DNA from: Streptomyces collinus Tu 365
Lineage (GTDB): Bacteria > Actinomycetota > Actinomycetes > Streptomycetales > Streptomycetaceae
Assembly: GCF_000444875.1 (NCBI RefSeq)
Contig: NC_021985.1
Coordinates: 1,240,001 to 1,304,000 of the forward strand
Length of the DNA: 64,000 nucleotides
Reading direction: 5' to 3'
In this document: in pieces, positions 7,135-15,548 of the stretch
How the letters are laid out: each line of letters opens with the position of its first letter
Position numbering within the stretch: the stretch's first letter is position 1
The notes under the pieces: model-generated
The model's database searches: none
Seen by the model: the letters and a program-made list of their open reading frames with translations, nothing else
What the model was told of the DNA's origin: nothing
Made by a program: the position numbers and the translations under genes

Positions 7135-8310
7135 ATGATCACCGGAATCACTCGTCGGACGGCCGTCTCCGCCTGTTCCCTGTGTGTGGCGGGCGTGCTG
7201 GCGCTCGCGCCGGCCGCCGCCGCGACCGCGCACCGTGCGGGGGATCCCGCGCCCCCGCGCCCCCGGGCCGCGGTGCCGCGGCCGTCCCTGCTCTTCCACC
7301 CGGGCCCCCAGGTCCGGGCACGCCGCGGCGCCCCGGAGGTGCCGGAGGTCTCCGCGCTCTCCTGGGTGGTGGCCGACGCCGGCAGCGGCGAGGTGCTGGC
7401 CGCGAACAACGCGCACCGCAGGCTGCCGCCCGCCAGCACGCTGAAGACCCTGTTCGCCCTCACCGTGCTGCCCGGCCTGCCCGCCACCCGGCAGCACACG
7501 GTCCGGTACGAGGACCTGGAGGACGTGGGCGAGGGCAGCAGCCTGGTCGGCGTCGAGGAGGGCCACACCTACCAGGTGGCCGACCTGTGGCGCGGCGTCT
7601 TCCTCAGCTCGGGCAACGACGCCGTGCACGTGCTCGCCTCCCTGGGCGGCGGCTGGCAGCGGACCGCCGCCAAGATGCAGACCAAGGCCGTCGCGCTGGG
7701 GGCCCTGGACACCCATGTGGTCTCCCCCGACGGCTACGACGCCGACGGGCAGGTCTCCTCGGCCTACGACCTGGCGGTCTTCGGGCGCGAGGGCCTGCGC
7801 AACCCCGACTTCGCCCGGTACTGCTCCACGGCGCACGCCGAGTTCCCCGGCGACGGGTGGCCGTTCGCGATCGAGAACACCAACCGGCTGCTGACCGGCG
7901 AGGACGGCGTGGCGCCGTACCCGGGGCTGATCGGCATCAAGAACGGCTACACCAGCAACGCGGGCAACACCCTCGTCGCGGCCGCACGCCGGGACGGCCG
8001 CACCCTGGTCGTCACGGTGATGAACCCGCAGGACGGCGGCGGGTTCGAGGTCTACGAGGAGGCCCGTCAGCTGCTCGACTGGGGTTTCGCGGCGGCCGGG
8101 CGGGTGGACCCGGTCGGCTCGCTGGACGCGCTGCGCGCCGCTCCCGCCGCGCCCGCGTCCGCCGCGCCCGTCGCGGCGACCGCAGGGCCGGCGCCGGACG
8201 ACGACTCGGACTGGCCTGGCACCGTGGCCGTCGCGGGGCTCGCCGGGCTCGGCGCGTTCGCCGTGACCCGGGCCCTCAGGGCCAAGAACGCCCGGGGCGC
8301 GGACGGCTGA
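7135..8310 (+). CDS. D-alanyl-D-alanine carboxypeptidase (low-molecular-weight PBP, S11 family)
   Basis: A 391-residue exported penicillin-binding protein that trims the terminal D-Ala of peptidoglycan stem peptides. The N-terminus has a signal sequence (SACSLCVAGVLALAPAAAA). The active-site motifs are S101-T-L-K104, S159-G-N161 and K269-N-G in place of K-T-G, a variant often seen in actinobacterial S11 enzymes. A hydrophobic segment near the C-terminus (TVAVAGLAGLGAFAVTRAL), followed by basic residues, is a membrane anchor. The last 244 bases are antisense to the end of the convergent mannosyltransferase gene. The ribosome-binding site before ATG 7135 is weak. Confidence 0.92.
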   Translation: MITGITRRTAVSACSLCVAGVLALAPAAAATAHRAGDPAPPRPRAAVPRPSLLFHPGPQVRARRGAPEVPEVSALSWVVADAGSGEVLAANNAHRRLPPASTLKTLFALTVLPGLPATRQHTVRYEDLEDVGEGSSLVGVEEGHTYQVADLWRGVFLSSGNDAVHVLASLGGGWQRTAAKMQTKAVALGALDTHVVSPDGYDADGQVSSAYDLAVFGREGLRNPDFARYCSTAHAEFPGDGWPFAIENTNRLLTGEDGVAPYPGLIGIKNGYTSNAGNTLVAAARRDGRTLVVTVMNPQDGGGFEVYEEARQLLDWGFAAAGRVDPVGSLDALRAAPAAPASAAPVAATAGPAPDDDSDWPGTVAVAGLAGLGAFAVTRALRAKNARGADG

Positions 8311-9419
8311 CCGGCCGGCAGGCCCAGCAGCAGGCCCAGCGTGATCCACGTGTAGGCGTTGCTCCCGAGGAACCCGCCGGGGCCCGAGGCGTCGTCGAAC
8401 CAGAGCCACACCACGCTGGTGCACAGCACCGCGTACAGGGCGCCCGCGAGCCGCGGGTGCCCGGCGCGCGCCAGGACCACGAAGGCCGGCAGCAGCCACA
8501 CCAGGTGGTGCACCCAGGTGATCGGGCTGACCAGACAGGCGGCCGCCCCGGTGAGGGCGAAGGCCGCCGCCCAGTCCCCGGCCGCCGCGGCCCGCCGGGC
8601 GCGCCACGCCCACACGCCGAGCACCAGCAGCACCGCCGCGGCCCACGGCGCGCGGTCCGGTTCGCCGAGGCGGGCGAGGACGCCCTGCAGCGACTGGTTG
8701 GAGACGTAGTCGAGGCGGCCGACCCGGCCGGTGTCCCACAGCGCCTCGGTCCAGTAGTAGCGCGACGCTCCCGGGTCCGCCCAGGCGGCGAGGCCGGTCG
8801 CGGCGAACGCCACGGCGGCCGCCACCGCCGCGGCACGCCACCGCCGGGCGAGCAGCAACAGGCCGATGAAGAGCGCCGGGGTGAGTTTCACGGCCGCGGC
8901 GAGCCCGATCCCGGCGCCCGCCCAGCGGTCCCGCCCGGCCGCGAGCAGCCGGCAGTCGGCGAGGACCAGGGCGAGCAGCACCAGGTTCACCTGGCCGAAG
9001 CTGAAGGTGTCCCGCAGCGGCTCGAAGAGGGCCAGCGCGCACAGGGCCAGCGACCACCGGTACCAGCCGTGGCGCCGCCACCCCGGCCCGGCCAGGATCC
9101 GCAGCACCACCGCGAGCGCGGCCAGGTTGACCAGCAGGGAGGCGGCGATCGCGGCCGGCCTGCCCAGCGCGGCCAGCGGCAGCAGGGCGAGGGCGGCGAA
9201 CGGCGGGTAGGTGAAGCCGTACGCCGCCCCCGGTACCCGGTAGTCGTAGATACGGCCACCGTGGGCCAGCCAGGTGTGCACGGTGCCGTAGTAGACGCGC
9301 AGGTCGAAGAAGCCGCGCAGCAGCGGGACGGTCGCCGTGAACGCGGTGACGGCAGCGGCGAGCGCGAGGACGAGGAGCAGCCGTCCCCGGTCGGTGCGCG
9401 GCGCCGTCCGGACGCTCAC
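8067..9419 (-). CDS. GT87-family (DUF2029) polyprenol-dependent mannosyltransferase
   Basis: A 450-residue multi-pass membrane glycosyltransferase of the GT-C fold. The early loop DLRVYYGTVHTWLAHGGRIYDY carries the acidic motif used by GT87 enzymes, followed by YPPFAALALLPLA, TFSFGQVNLVLLALV, AAVKLTPALF and WVHHLVWLLPAF, all typical of the family. It starts at GTG 9419, overlapping the stop of the upstream mptB-like gene (GTGA). The last 70-80 residues are low-complexity A/S/P-rich and lie opposite the carboxypeptidase 3' end; no earlier in-frame stop exists. Probable role: adding mannose to lipoglycan or a glycoprotein outside the membrane, from polyprenyl-phosphomannose. Confidence 0.88.
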   Translation of the reverse strand: MSVRTAPRTDRGRLLLVLALAAAVTAFTATVPLLRGFFDLRVYYGTVHTWLAHGGRIYDYRVPGAAYGFTYPPFAALALLPLAALGRPAAIAASLLVNLAALAVVLRILAGPGWRRHGWYRWSLALCALALFEPLRDTFSFGQVNLVLLALVLADCRLLAAGRDRWAGAGIGLAAAVKLTPALFIGLLLLARRWRAAAVAAAVAFAATGLAAWADPGASRYYWTEALWDTGRVGRLDYVSNQSLQGVLARLGEPDRAPWAAAVLLVLGVWAWRARRAAAAGDWAAAFALTGAAACLVSPITWVHHLVWLLPAFVVLARAGHPRLAGALYAVLCTSVVWLWFDDASGPGGFLGSNAYTWITLGLLLGLPAGQPSAPRAFLALRARVTANAPSPASPATATVPGQSESSSGAGPAVAATGAADAGAAGAARSASSEPTGSTRPAAAKPQSSS

Positions 9420-10849
9420 GCGGTGCGTCCCGGCGCGGGCGTACGGGCGCTCTGGTGGGCCTGCCACAGGACGGCCAGGCCGAGCAGCACGCCGCAGACG
9501 GCGAGCACCAGCAGGCCGGGGTCGGCCGGTCCGCCGCTGGGCAGCACGGCGAGGGCGAGGACGCCGGCCAGGGCGGCCACCCGGTGCCGTACCGGGGCGC
9601 TGGGCCCGGCGGCCGCGATGAGGAACAGGCCCCAGAGCACGTACCAGGGGCGGATCGCCGGGCCGAGGACGGCGACGGCCAGCAGGCTCAGGCCGAGGGC
9701 GTACACCGGGTGCGGGCGCAGCCGCAGCCAGATCAGCGAGACGGCGGCCGCGGTGGCCGCCAGGCCGAGCAGGTGCCAGGCCGGGACGGCCAGGGGGGCC
9801 AGGCCGCTGCCGAGGTGTTCGAGCGCGGCGCGGGTGGCCCGGCCGAGCAGGCTGGTGAGGGCCCAGTTGTGCGGGGAGACGGGGGTGGTCAGGGTGTGGA
9901 CCCAGCCGTATCCCGTGCCGGCCACGGCGGTCGCGGTGACCGTGGTGGCCGCGGCGGCGGCCGTCGTGAGCGCGATCGCGTGCGACGGGCGCCGGCCGGA
10001 GCGGACCAGCAGGGCCACGACGGCGACCAGGCCGAGCGCGGCGGGCGCCTTGACCAGGGCGGCCGACGTGACGAGCACGGCTCCGAGGACGGGCCACCGG
10101 CCGCACGCGGCGACCAGGCCGAGTCCGAGCAGCCCCAGCATGAGCGCGTCGTTGTGGGCGCCGGCGACGAGGTGCAGCAGGACCAGCGGGTTGAGGGCGC
10201 CGAGCCACAGCGCGGCGGCCGGGTCGGCGCCGCTGTGCCGGGCGAGACGGGGCAGTGCGGCGGCCATGAGGGCCACGCCGAGCAGCGCGAGCAGGCGCAT
10301 GCCGAGCAGTCCGGCGGGCAGCCGGCCGTGGGTCAGTCCCGACAGCGCGGACGCCAGGGCCAGGAAGGCCGGCCCGTAGGGGGCGGCCGTGTGCTGCCAC
10401 ACGGGGGCGACCTCGTGGGCCAGTGGGCCGCCGAGCCGGGCGGGTCCCTGGGTGTACACGTCCATGTGGGCGTCGACCATGGCGCCCTGTGCGAGGTAGC
10501 TGTAGACGTCCCGGCTGAACAGCGGCGGGGCGAGCAGCAGGGGGGCCGCCCAGACGGTCAGGACCAGCAGCAGGGACCGCTGGGACGGTGGGCGCGGGCC
10601 GCGCACCAGCCGGCCGAGCAGCATCCAGGCGGCGGTCAGCAGCACGACGCCGAAGTAGACGGCGACCAGTCCGAGCGCGGCCCGTGCGGGGGCGGGCGCG
10701 AGGTGGTCCCGGACGGGCAGGGCGCCCGCGGTCTCACCGCCCAGGGCGAGGAAGACGGTACCGGTCAGGCCCAGCACCTGGCAGCGGCGGAGGGCGACGG
10801 GGTGGTCGACGGAAGGGGTCTGGTCAACGGGAACGGTCTTGGCCGGCAC
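9416..10849 (-). CDS. mptB: Polyprenol phosphomannose-dependent alpha-1,6-mannosyltransferase (MptB-like)
   Basis: A roughly 477-residue polytopic protein with about 12 hydrophobic segments. The first extracytoplasmic loop has FSRDVYSYLAQGAMVDAHMDVY, the signature of MptA/MptB GT-C mannosyltransferases; GAHNDALMLGLLGLGLV and RPWYVLWGLFLIAAA also fit. These enzymes extend alpha-1,6-mannan on lipoglycans in Corynebacteriales. Streptomyces keeps homologues, probably for protein O-mannosylation or a related glycoconjugate. The start is uncertain: GTG 10849 (VPAKTVPVD) is preferred, since longer versions add an arginine-rich, non-membrane stretch. The GTGA overlap with the GT87 gene implies coupled translation. 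Confidence 0.85.
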   Translation of the reverse strand: MPAKTVPVDQTPSVDHPVALRRCQVLGLTGTVFLALGGETAGALPVRDHLAPAPARAALGLVAVYFGVVLLTAAWMLLGRLVRGPRPPSQRSLLLVLTVWAAPLLLAPPLFSRDVYSYLAQGAMVDAHMDVYTQGPARLGGPLAHEVAPVWQHTAAPYGPAFLALASALSGLTHGRLPAGLLGMRLLALLGVALMAAALPRLARHSGADPAAALWLGALNPLVLLHLVAGAHNDALMLGLLGLGLVAACGRWPVLGAVLVTSAALVKAPAALGLVAVVALLVRSGRRPSHAIALTTAAAAATTVTATAVAGTGYGWVHTLTTPVSPHNWALTSLLGRATRAALEHLGSGLAPLAVPAWHLLGLAATAAAVSLIWLRLRPHPVYALGLSLLAVAVLGPAIRPWYVLWGLFLIAAAGPSAPVRHRVAALAGVLALAVLPSGGPADPGLLVLAVCGVLLGLAVLWQAHQSARTPAPGRTA

Positions 10850-10960
10850 GCGGGCAGCGTGGCAACGCGGGATGGCCGCGAGACGACGCCGGACCCTCGT
10901 GGCCGGGGCCGCCGGGTGACCGGTCGGTGGCCCGCGCAAGCCGGCGGCGGCAGGACCGCT

Positions 10961-11899
10961 TTAGAACACCGACAGGCCGGTCAGTGTCGTGAACCGGTCG
11001 AGGGCCGCCACCCCGGCCACCGAGTTGCCGCGCTCGTCCAGCCCCGGGCTCCACACGCACAGCGTGCACCGGCCCGGTACGACCGCGATGATCCCGCCGC
11101 CCACCCCGCTCTTGCCGGGCAGGCCGACGCGGTAGGCGAAGTCGCCGGCCGCGTCGTACGTGCCGCAGGTCAGCATCACGGCGTTGACCTGCTTGGCCTG
11201 GCTGCGGGTGAGCAGCCGGGTGCCGTCGGAGCGGATGCCGTGCCGGGCGAGGAAGGTGGTGGCGAGGGCCAGGTCGCCGCAGGAGGCGGCGACGGAGCAC
11301 TGCCGGAAGTACTGGTCGAGCAGGACGGGCACGTCGTTGTCGATGTTGCGGTAGGACGCCATGAAGTGGGCGAGGGCCGCGTTGCGGTCGCCGTTCGCGG
11401 TCTCGGAGGCCGCGATCTCCTTGTCGAAGTCCAGCGCGGGGTTGCCGCTCTCGGCACGCAGGAAGGCCAGCAGTTCCCCGGCCGCGTCGCCGGTACGGGT
11501 CTGGAGGCGGTCCGTCACGACGAGCGCGCCCGCGTTGATGAAAGGATTCCTCGGAATGCCGTTCTCGTACTCCAGCTGCACCAGCGAGTTGAACGGGTTG
11601 CCGGAGGGTTCCCGGCCCACGTGCTCCCAGAGTTCGTCGCCCTCCCGGGCCAGGTCCAGGGCGAGCGTGAAGACCTTGGTGATGGACTGCGCCGAGAAGG
11701 GCTGCCGCCACTCCCCCACCCCGTACACCGTGCCGTCCAGCTCGGCGACGGCCATGCCGAAGCTGCGGGGATCGCGGGCCGCCAGGGCCGGGATGTAGTC
11801 GGCGGGACGTCCGCGGCCGGGCGTGCGCTCCATCTCCTCGGCGATGCGCTCCAGGACCGGCAGGAAGGCGAGGGACGACGTCGTTGTCATGATCACCAT
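10961..11899 (-). CDS. glsA: Glutaminase A
   Basis: A 312-residue serine-dependent glutaminase (beta-lactamase-like fold) that hydrolyses L-glutamine to L-glutamate and ammonia in the cytoplasm. The S-x-x-K catalytic pair is in PFSAQSITKVF. NPFINAGALV, YRNIDNDVPVLLDQYF, QVNAVMLTCGTYD and GKSGVGGGI are strongly conserved family motifs. Length is normal. Two starts are possible, ATG 11899 (GAGG a few bases upstream) and ATG 11890. It follows the aspartase gene by 47 bases on the same strand and probably belongs to the asparagine/aspartate/glutamine catabolic unit. Confidence 0.95.
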   Translation of the reverse strand: MVIMTTTSSLAFLPVLERIAEEMERTPGRGRPADYIPALAARDPRSFGMAVAELDGTVYGVGEWRQPFSAQSITKVFTLALDLAREGDELWEHVGREPSGNPFNSLVQLEYENGIPRNPFINAGALVVTDRLQTRTGDAAGELLAFLRAESGNPALDFDKEIAASETANGDRNAALAHFMASYRNIDNDVPVLLDQYFRQCSVAASCGDLALATTFLARHGIRSDGTRLLTRSQAKQVNAVMLTCGTYDAAGDFAYRVGLPGKSGVGGGIIAVVPGRCTLCVWSPGLDERGNSVAGVAALDRFTTLTGLSVF

Positions 11900-11946
11900 T
11901 GTGCCTCTGGCCGGTCCTGGCGCGTAACCGCACGGGCCCGGCGGGG

Positions 11947-13356
11947 TCAGGCGGCGGGTGCCCCGCTACCGGCCAGGATCTCGGGACGCAGCAGGTCGGC
12001 GAGCCGCCCGGCGGGCAGCAGGCCCTTCTCCAGCACCAGCTCGGCCACGCCCCGGCCGGTGGCCAGGGCCTCCTTGGCGATGTCGGTGGCGGCCGTGTAC
12101 CCGATGTGCGGGTTGAGCGCGGTGACCAGGCCGATGGAGTTCTCGACGGTCGCGCGCAGCACCTCGGTGTTGGCGGTGATGCCGTTCACGCAGCGCTCGG
12201 CGAGGACGAGGCAGGCGCGGCGCAGGTGGGTGATCGACTCGGACAGGGAGTGCAGGATGATCGGCTCGAAGGCGTTGAGCTGGAGCTGCCCGGCCTCGGC
12301 GGCCATGGTGATGGCCACGTCGTTGCCGATCACCTCGAAGGCGACCTGGTTGACGACCTCGGGGATGACCGGGTTGACCTTGCCGGGCATGATCGACGAA
12401 CCGGCCTGGACCGGCGGCAGGTTGATCTCGCCCAGGCCCGCGCGCGGGCCCGAGGAGAGCAGGCGCAGGTCGTTGCAGCTCTTGGAGAGCTTGACGGCGA
12501 TCCGCTTGAGCACGCCCGACATCTGCACGAAGGCGCCGCAGTCCTGGGTGGCCTCGACCAGGTTGGCCGCGGTGACCAGGGGCAGTCCGGTGATCGCGGC
12601 GAGGTGCCTGCGGGCGGCCTCGGCGTAGCCGGCCGGGGCGTTGAGTCCGGTGCCGATGGCGGTGGCGCCGAGGTTGATCTCCTGGACCAGCTCGACGGCC
12701 TCGGCGAGCCGGCTGCGGTCCTCGTCCAGCATCACGGCGAACGCCGAGAACTCCTGGCCGAGGGTCATCGGCACCGCGTCCTGGAGCTGGGTGCGGCCCA
12801 TCTTCAGCACGTCGCGGAACTCGACGGCCTTGTGCGCGAAGGAGTCCTGGAGGACGGCCATCGCCTTGAGCAGGCCGCGCACCGCGAACACGGTCGCGAT
12901 CTTGACGGCGGTGGGGTAGACGTCGTTGGTCGACTGGCCGAGGTTGACGTCCTCGTTGGGGTGCAGGTGCGCGTAGGCGCCCTTGGCGTGGCCGAGCAGC
13001 TCCAGCGCGCGGTTGGCCACGACCTCGTTGGCGTTCATGTTGGTGGACGTGCCCGCGCCGCCCTGGATGACGTCCACGACGAACTGGTCGTGCAGCGCGC
13101 CGGCGCGTATCTCGCGGCAGGCGGCGACGATCGCGGCGGCCTTGCGGGGCTCGAGCAGGCCGAGTTCCTCGTTGGCGAGGGCGGCGGCCTCCTTGACGGC
13201 GGCCAGGGCGTCGATCAGGTGCGGGTAGGCGGAGATGGGGGTGCCGGTGATCGGGAAGTTCTCCGTGGCACGCAGGGTGTGGACACCCCAGTAGGCGTCG
13301 GCGGGTACGTCCCGGTCGCCGAGCAGGTCGTGCTCGCTACGGGTGGCGGCGGTCAT
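11947..13356 (-). CDS. aspA: Aspartate ammonia-lyase (aspartase)
   Basis: A 469-residue member of the fumarase/aspartase superfamily, converting L-aspartate to fumarate and ammonia. The superfamily signature GSSIMPGKVNP is at residues 319-329 with the catalytic serine in it. TSTNMNANEVVANRA, HPNEDVNLGQSTNDVYPTA and GRTQLQDAVPMTLGQEF are also typical. NMNANE and the aspartase-type GTGLN context support aspartase over fumarase. Start ATG 13356 gives MTAATRSEHDLLGDRDVPADAYWGV, matching the usual N-terminus. It lies between asparaginase and glutaminase on one strand, so its substrate is probably supplied by its neighbour. Confidence 0.94.
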   Translation of the reverse strand: MTAATRSEHDLLGDRDVPADAYWGVHTLRATENFPITGTPISAYPHLIDALAAVKEAAALANEELGLLEPRKAAAIVAACREIRAGALHDQFVVDVIQGGAGTSTNMNANEVVANRALELLGHAKGAYAHLHPNEDVNLGQSTNDVYPTAVKIATVFAVRGLLKAMAVLQDSFAHKAVEFRDVLKMGRTQLQDAVPMTLGQEFSAFAVMLDEDRSRLAEAVELVQEINLGATAIGTGLNAPAGYAEAARRHLAAITGLPLVTAANLVEATQDCGAFVQMSGVLKRIAVKLSKSCNDLRLLSSGPRAGLGEINLPPVQAGSSIMPGKVNPVIPEVVNQVAFEVIGNDVAITMAAEAGQLQLNAFEPIILHSLSESITHLRRACLVLAERCVNGITANTEVLRATVENSIGLVTALNPHIGYTAATDIAKEALATGRGVAELVLEKGLLPAGRLADLLRPEILAGSGAPAA

Positions 13357-13440
13357 GAGGGTGCGGGACCACTTTCTGTTTCTGGGGTACGGGGGTGCGG
13401 GCGCCCCGGGCGGTGGGGCGCCGGGCGGCACCGGCGGAGG

Positions 13441-14457
13441 TCAGGCGCAGGCCGGCAGTTCGACGGGGTCCAGCGCGCGCACCGGCCGCACGGAGCCGAC
13501 CGGCCTCCCGCCGCCGAGCAGCGGCTCACCGGCGAACGCGGTCAGCAGGGCCGGGTCGACGCCCGCCCGGGCCAGCGCGGCCGCCGCGACCGGGACGCGC
13601 GCCCGGTTCGCGCCGTCGGCGATCTTGACCGCGACGGCCCGGCCGTCGGGCAGCGCGGCCACCTGGACGCCCTCGAAGCCGTCCTTGGAGAGCAGCCCGG
13701 GGACGGCCCGCATCAGCGCGGCCACGTCGCGCCGGGTGCCGGAGGCCGTCTCGGGGTGCTCGCGCATCGCGTCCGCCACCCGGGCCTCGGGCGTGCCCGG
13801 GACGGCCGAGGTGATGCGGGACAGGGCGCGGGCGAGGCCGTGCAGGGATATGGCGAACAGCGGCGCGCCGCAGCCGTCCACGGTGACCCCGGCGGCCCGC
13901 TGGCCGGTCAGGTCCTCGACGGCGTCGGCGACGGCCCGCTGGAGCGGGTGCGCGGCGTCCAGGTAGTCGGTCAGGGTCCAGCCGTTGAGCTTGGCGGTCC
14001 ACAGCATGGCGGCGTGCTTGCCGGAGCAGTTCTGGGCGAGGCGGGAGGGCTGCCTGCCGTCGCGGACCCAGGCGTCGCGCTCGACGGGGTCGTACGGCAT
14101 GTCGGGCACGTTGCCCAGGTCGTCCTCGGTGAGGCCGGCGAGGTCGAGGATGCGCCGGGTGCCGGCGAGGTGCCGCTCCTCGCCGGAGTGGCTCGCTGCG
14201 GCCAGCGACAGCAGGTCGCCGTCGAGCGGCAGCCCGGCCCGCAGCATGGCCACGGCCTGGACGGGCTTGAGGGCCGAGCGCGGGTAGAACGCGGCCTCGA
14301 TGTCGCCGAGCTGCAGCTCGACCCGGCCGTCGGCGCCGAGGACGACGACGGAGCCGTAGTGGATGCCCTCGACGACCCCGCCGCGGACGAGGTGGGCGAC
14401 GGGAGCGTGGAGGGGCTCGCGGACCAGGGGTGCGTCCGCGGGGGAACCGTTGTACAT
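13441..14457 (-). CDS. L-asparaginase of the Rhizobium etli type (PF06089, class 3)
   Basis: A 338-residue asparaginase of the serine-dependent family related to R. etli asparaginase, unlike the E. coli type I/II enzymes. The S-x-x-K pair is Ser61/Lys64 (RSALKPVQA). The second conserved serine is in SHSGE (about 89-93), and probable zinc-binding cysteines are in NCSGKHAAML and VDGCGAPLF. It produces L-aspartate and ammonia; aspartase is encoded 84 bases downstream. ATG 14457 is preferred (AGGCAACC upstream); ATG-like starts further out are possible. A FadR-type regulator lies upstream on the same strand, 247 bases away. Confidence 0.9.
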   Translation of the reverse strand: MYNGSPADAPLVREPLHAPVAHLVRGGVVEGIHYGSVVVLGADGRVELQLGDIEAAFYPRSALKPVQAVAMLRAGLPLDGDLLSLAAASHSGEERHLAGTRRILDLAGLTEDDLGNVPDMPYDPVERDAWVRDGRQPSRLAQNCSGKHAAMLWTAKLNGWTLTDYLDAAHPLQRAVADAVEDLTGQRAAGVTVDGCGAPLFAISLHGLARALSRITSAVPGTPEARVADAMREHPETASGTRRDVAALMRAVPGLLSKDGFEGVQVAALPDGRAVAVKIADGANRARVPVAAAALARAGVDPALLTAFAGEPLLGGGRPVGSVRPVRALDPVELPACA

Positions 14458-14704
14458 GGTTGCCTGCTTGTCGTGGGTCGCGGCGCGGATCACGCGCCGC
14501 CGGTGGGATACGTACGCGCCGGGGCCAGGTGACGGCCAGTGCGCGCGGGGTTCTGCGGGACCGGCCCGGACGTCGCCGCCGGGTGCGGGGCACAGTCGAC
14601 GCGGCGCGAGCCCCGGCCGGGTGTCGCCGCCGGCCGGGGGGCACCACCGGCAGGGCGCGGGGCGTCGCCGGAAGGGAGCGGGCCGGGCGCGGACCGCGGG
14701 GCGT

Positions 14705-15433
14705 TCATGTTCCGGTTCCGGCTTCCGTGGGGTCCGGGCGTCCGGCGCGCACGATGTCGGTGAGGGTCGTCTCGACGCGGTCGAGGTGGTGGCTCATCGC
14801 CTCGACGGCGTCGTGCTCGCAGCCGTCCACCAGCGCCTCGACGATGGCCCGGTGCTCCCGGTTGGACTGCTCCCGGCGTCCGCCCAGCTCGTTGAGGAAC
14901 GCCGACTGGCGCGCCAGCGCGTCGCGGATCTCCTCGATGACCCGGCGGAAGACGGGGTTCTGGGCGGCCTCGGCGACGGCGAGGTGGAAGAGGCTGTCCA
15001 TCGCGACCCACGCGGTGGTGTCCGTCTCCCGCTCCATCCGGTCCAGGAGGTGGGCCAGGCGGTCCAGGTCCTCCGGGGTGCGGCGCGCGGCGGCGTACCC
15101 GGCCACCGGGATCTCGATGTGGCGGCGTACCTCCAGCAGGTCGCTGGCCGCGTAGTCGCCGAAGGTGGGGTCCTCGACGGCGCTCGCGACGACGAAGGTG
15201 CCCTTGCCGGTCCGGGAGACCGTCAGCCCCATCGTCTGCAGCGCGCGCAGCGCCTCGCGCAGGACGGGCCGGGACACCTCGAGGGTGCGGCACAGCTCGG
15301 CCTCGGAGGGGAGCTTGTCGCCGATCGTGTAGTCGCCGCGCTCGATGGCGCCGCGAAGGTGGCCGAGGACCGCTTCCATCGCGCTGACGCGCCGCGGTGC
15401 CGGCACACCTGTCTGGCTGTCTGACAGGTTCAC
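14705..15433 (-). CDS. FadR-family (GntR superfamily) regulator with FCD effector domain
   Basis: A 242-residue protein. The wHTH occupies about residues 18-85 (GDKLPSEAELCRTLEVSRPVLREAL, then GKGTFV). The C-terminal all-helical FCD domain has the expected metal-binding acidic/histidine residues (RRHIEIPVAGY, DSLFHLAVAEAAQNPVF, REHRAIVEAL, HHLDRVE). FCD regulators usually sense small organic or amino acids. Directly downstream on the same strand are asparaginase, aspartase and glutaminase, so a ligand such as aspartate or fumarate is a reasonable guess. GTG 15433 has AGGA eight bases upstream; GTG 15406 is an alternative. Confidence 0.9.
   Translation of the reverse strand: MNLSDSQTGVPAPRRVSAMEAVLGHLRGAIERGDYTIGDKLPSEAELCRTLEVSRPVLREALRALQTMGLTVSRTGKGTFVVASAVEDPTFGDYAASDLLEVRRHIEIPVAGYAAARRTPEDLDRLAHLLDRMERETDTTAWVAMDSLFHLAVAEAAQNPVFRRVIEEIRDALARQSAFLNELGGRREQSNREHRAIVEALVDGCEHDAVEAMSHHLDRVETTLTDIVRAGRPDPTEAGTGT
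15417..15427. promoter_or_regulatory. FadR-type operator candidate CTGTCTGACAG
   Basis: An 11-bp perfect inverted repeat (CTGTC-T-GACAG) at the 5' end of the FadR-family gene. It resembles the short TNGTNNNACNA-like sites bound by FadR-subfamily regulators. It lies inside the gene if GTG 15433 is the start, or just upstream if GTG 15406 is used. Autoregulation is inferred. Confidence 0.45.
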
Positions 15434-15489
15434 GGGAGCGATCCTGCGTTCCGCGGCGGCGGGCTGTCAAGCCGGACGTATGAAAAATT

Positions 15490-15529
15490 CACGGGGTGCG
15501 CCACCTGCGTTCAGGTGGCGCACCCCGTG
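15490..15529 (-). terminator. Rho-independent terminator of uppP
   Basis: A perfect 18-bp stem (15490-15507 with 15512-15529) closes a 4-base loop CGTT. Read on the minus strand it begins 20 bases after the uppP stop and is followed directly by GAATTTTTCA, a U-run unusual for this DNA. It separates uppP from the FadR gene. Confidence 0.92.
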
Positions 15530-15548
15530 GGTGGGCTGCGGTCTTCGC

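Noticed and set aside
13356..13440. Small gene between aspartase and asparaginase
   Set aside because: Only 84 bases with a possible ribosome-binding site; no frame of useful length.
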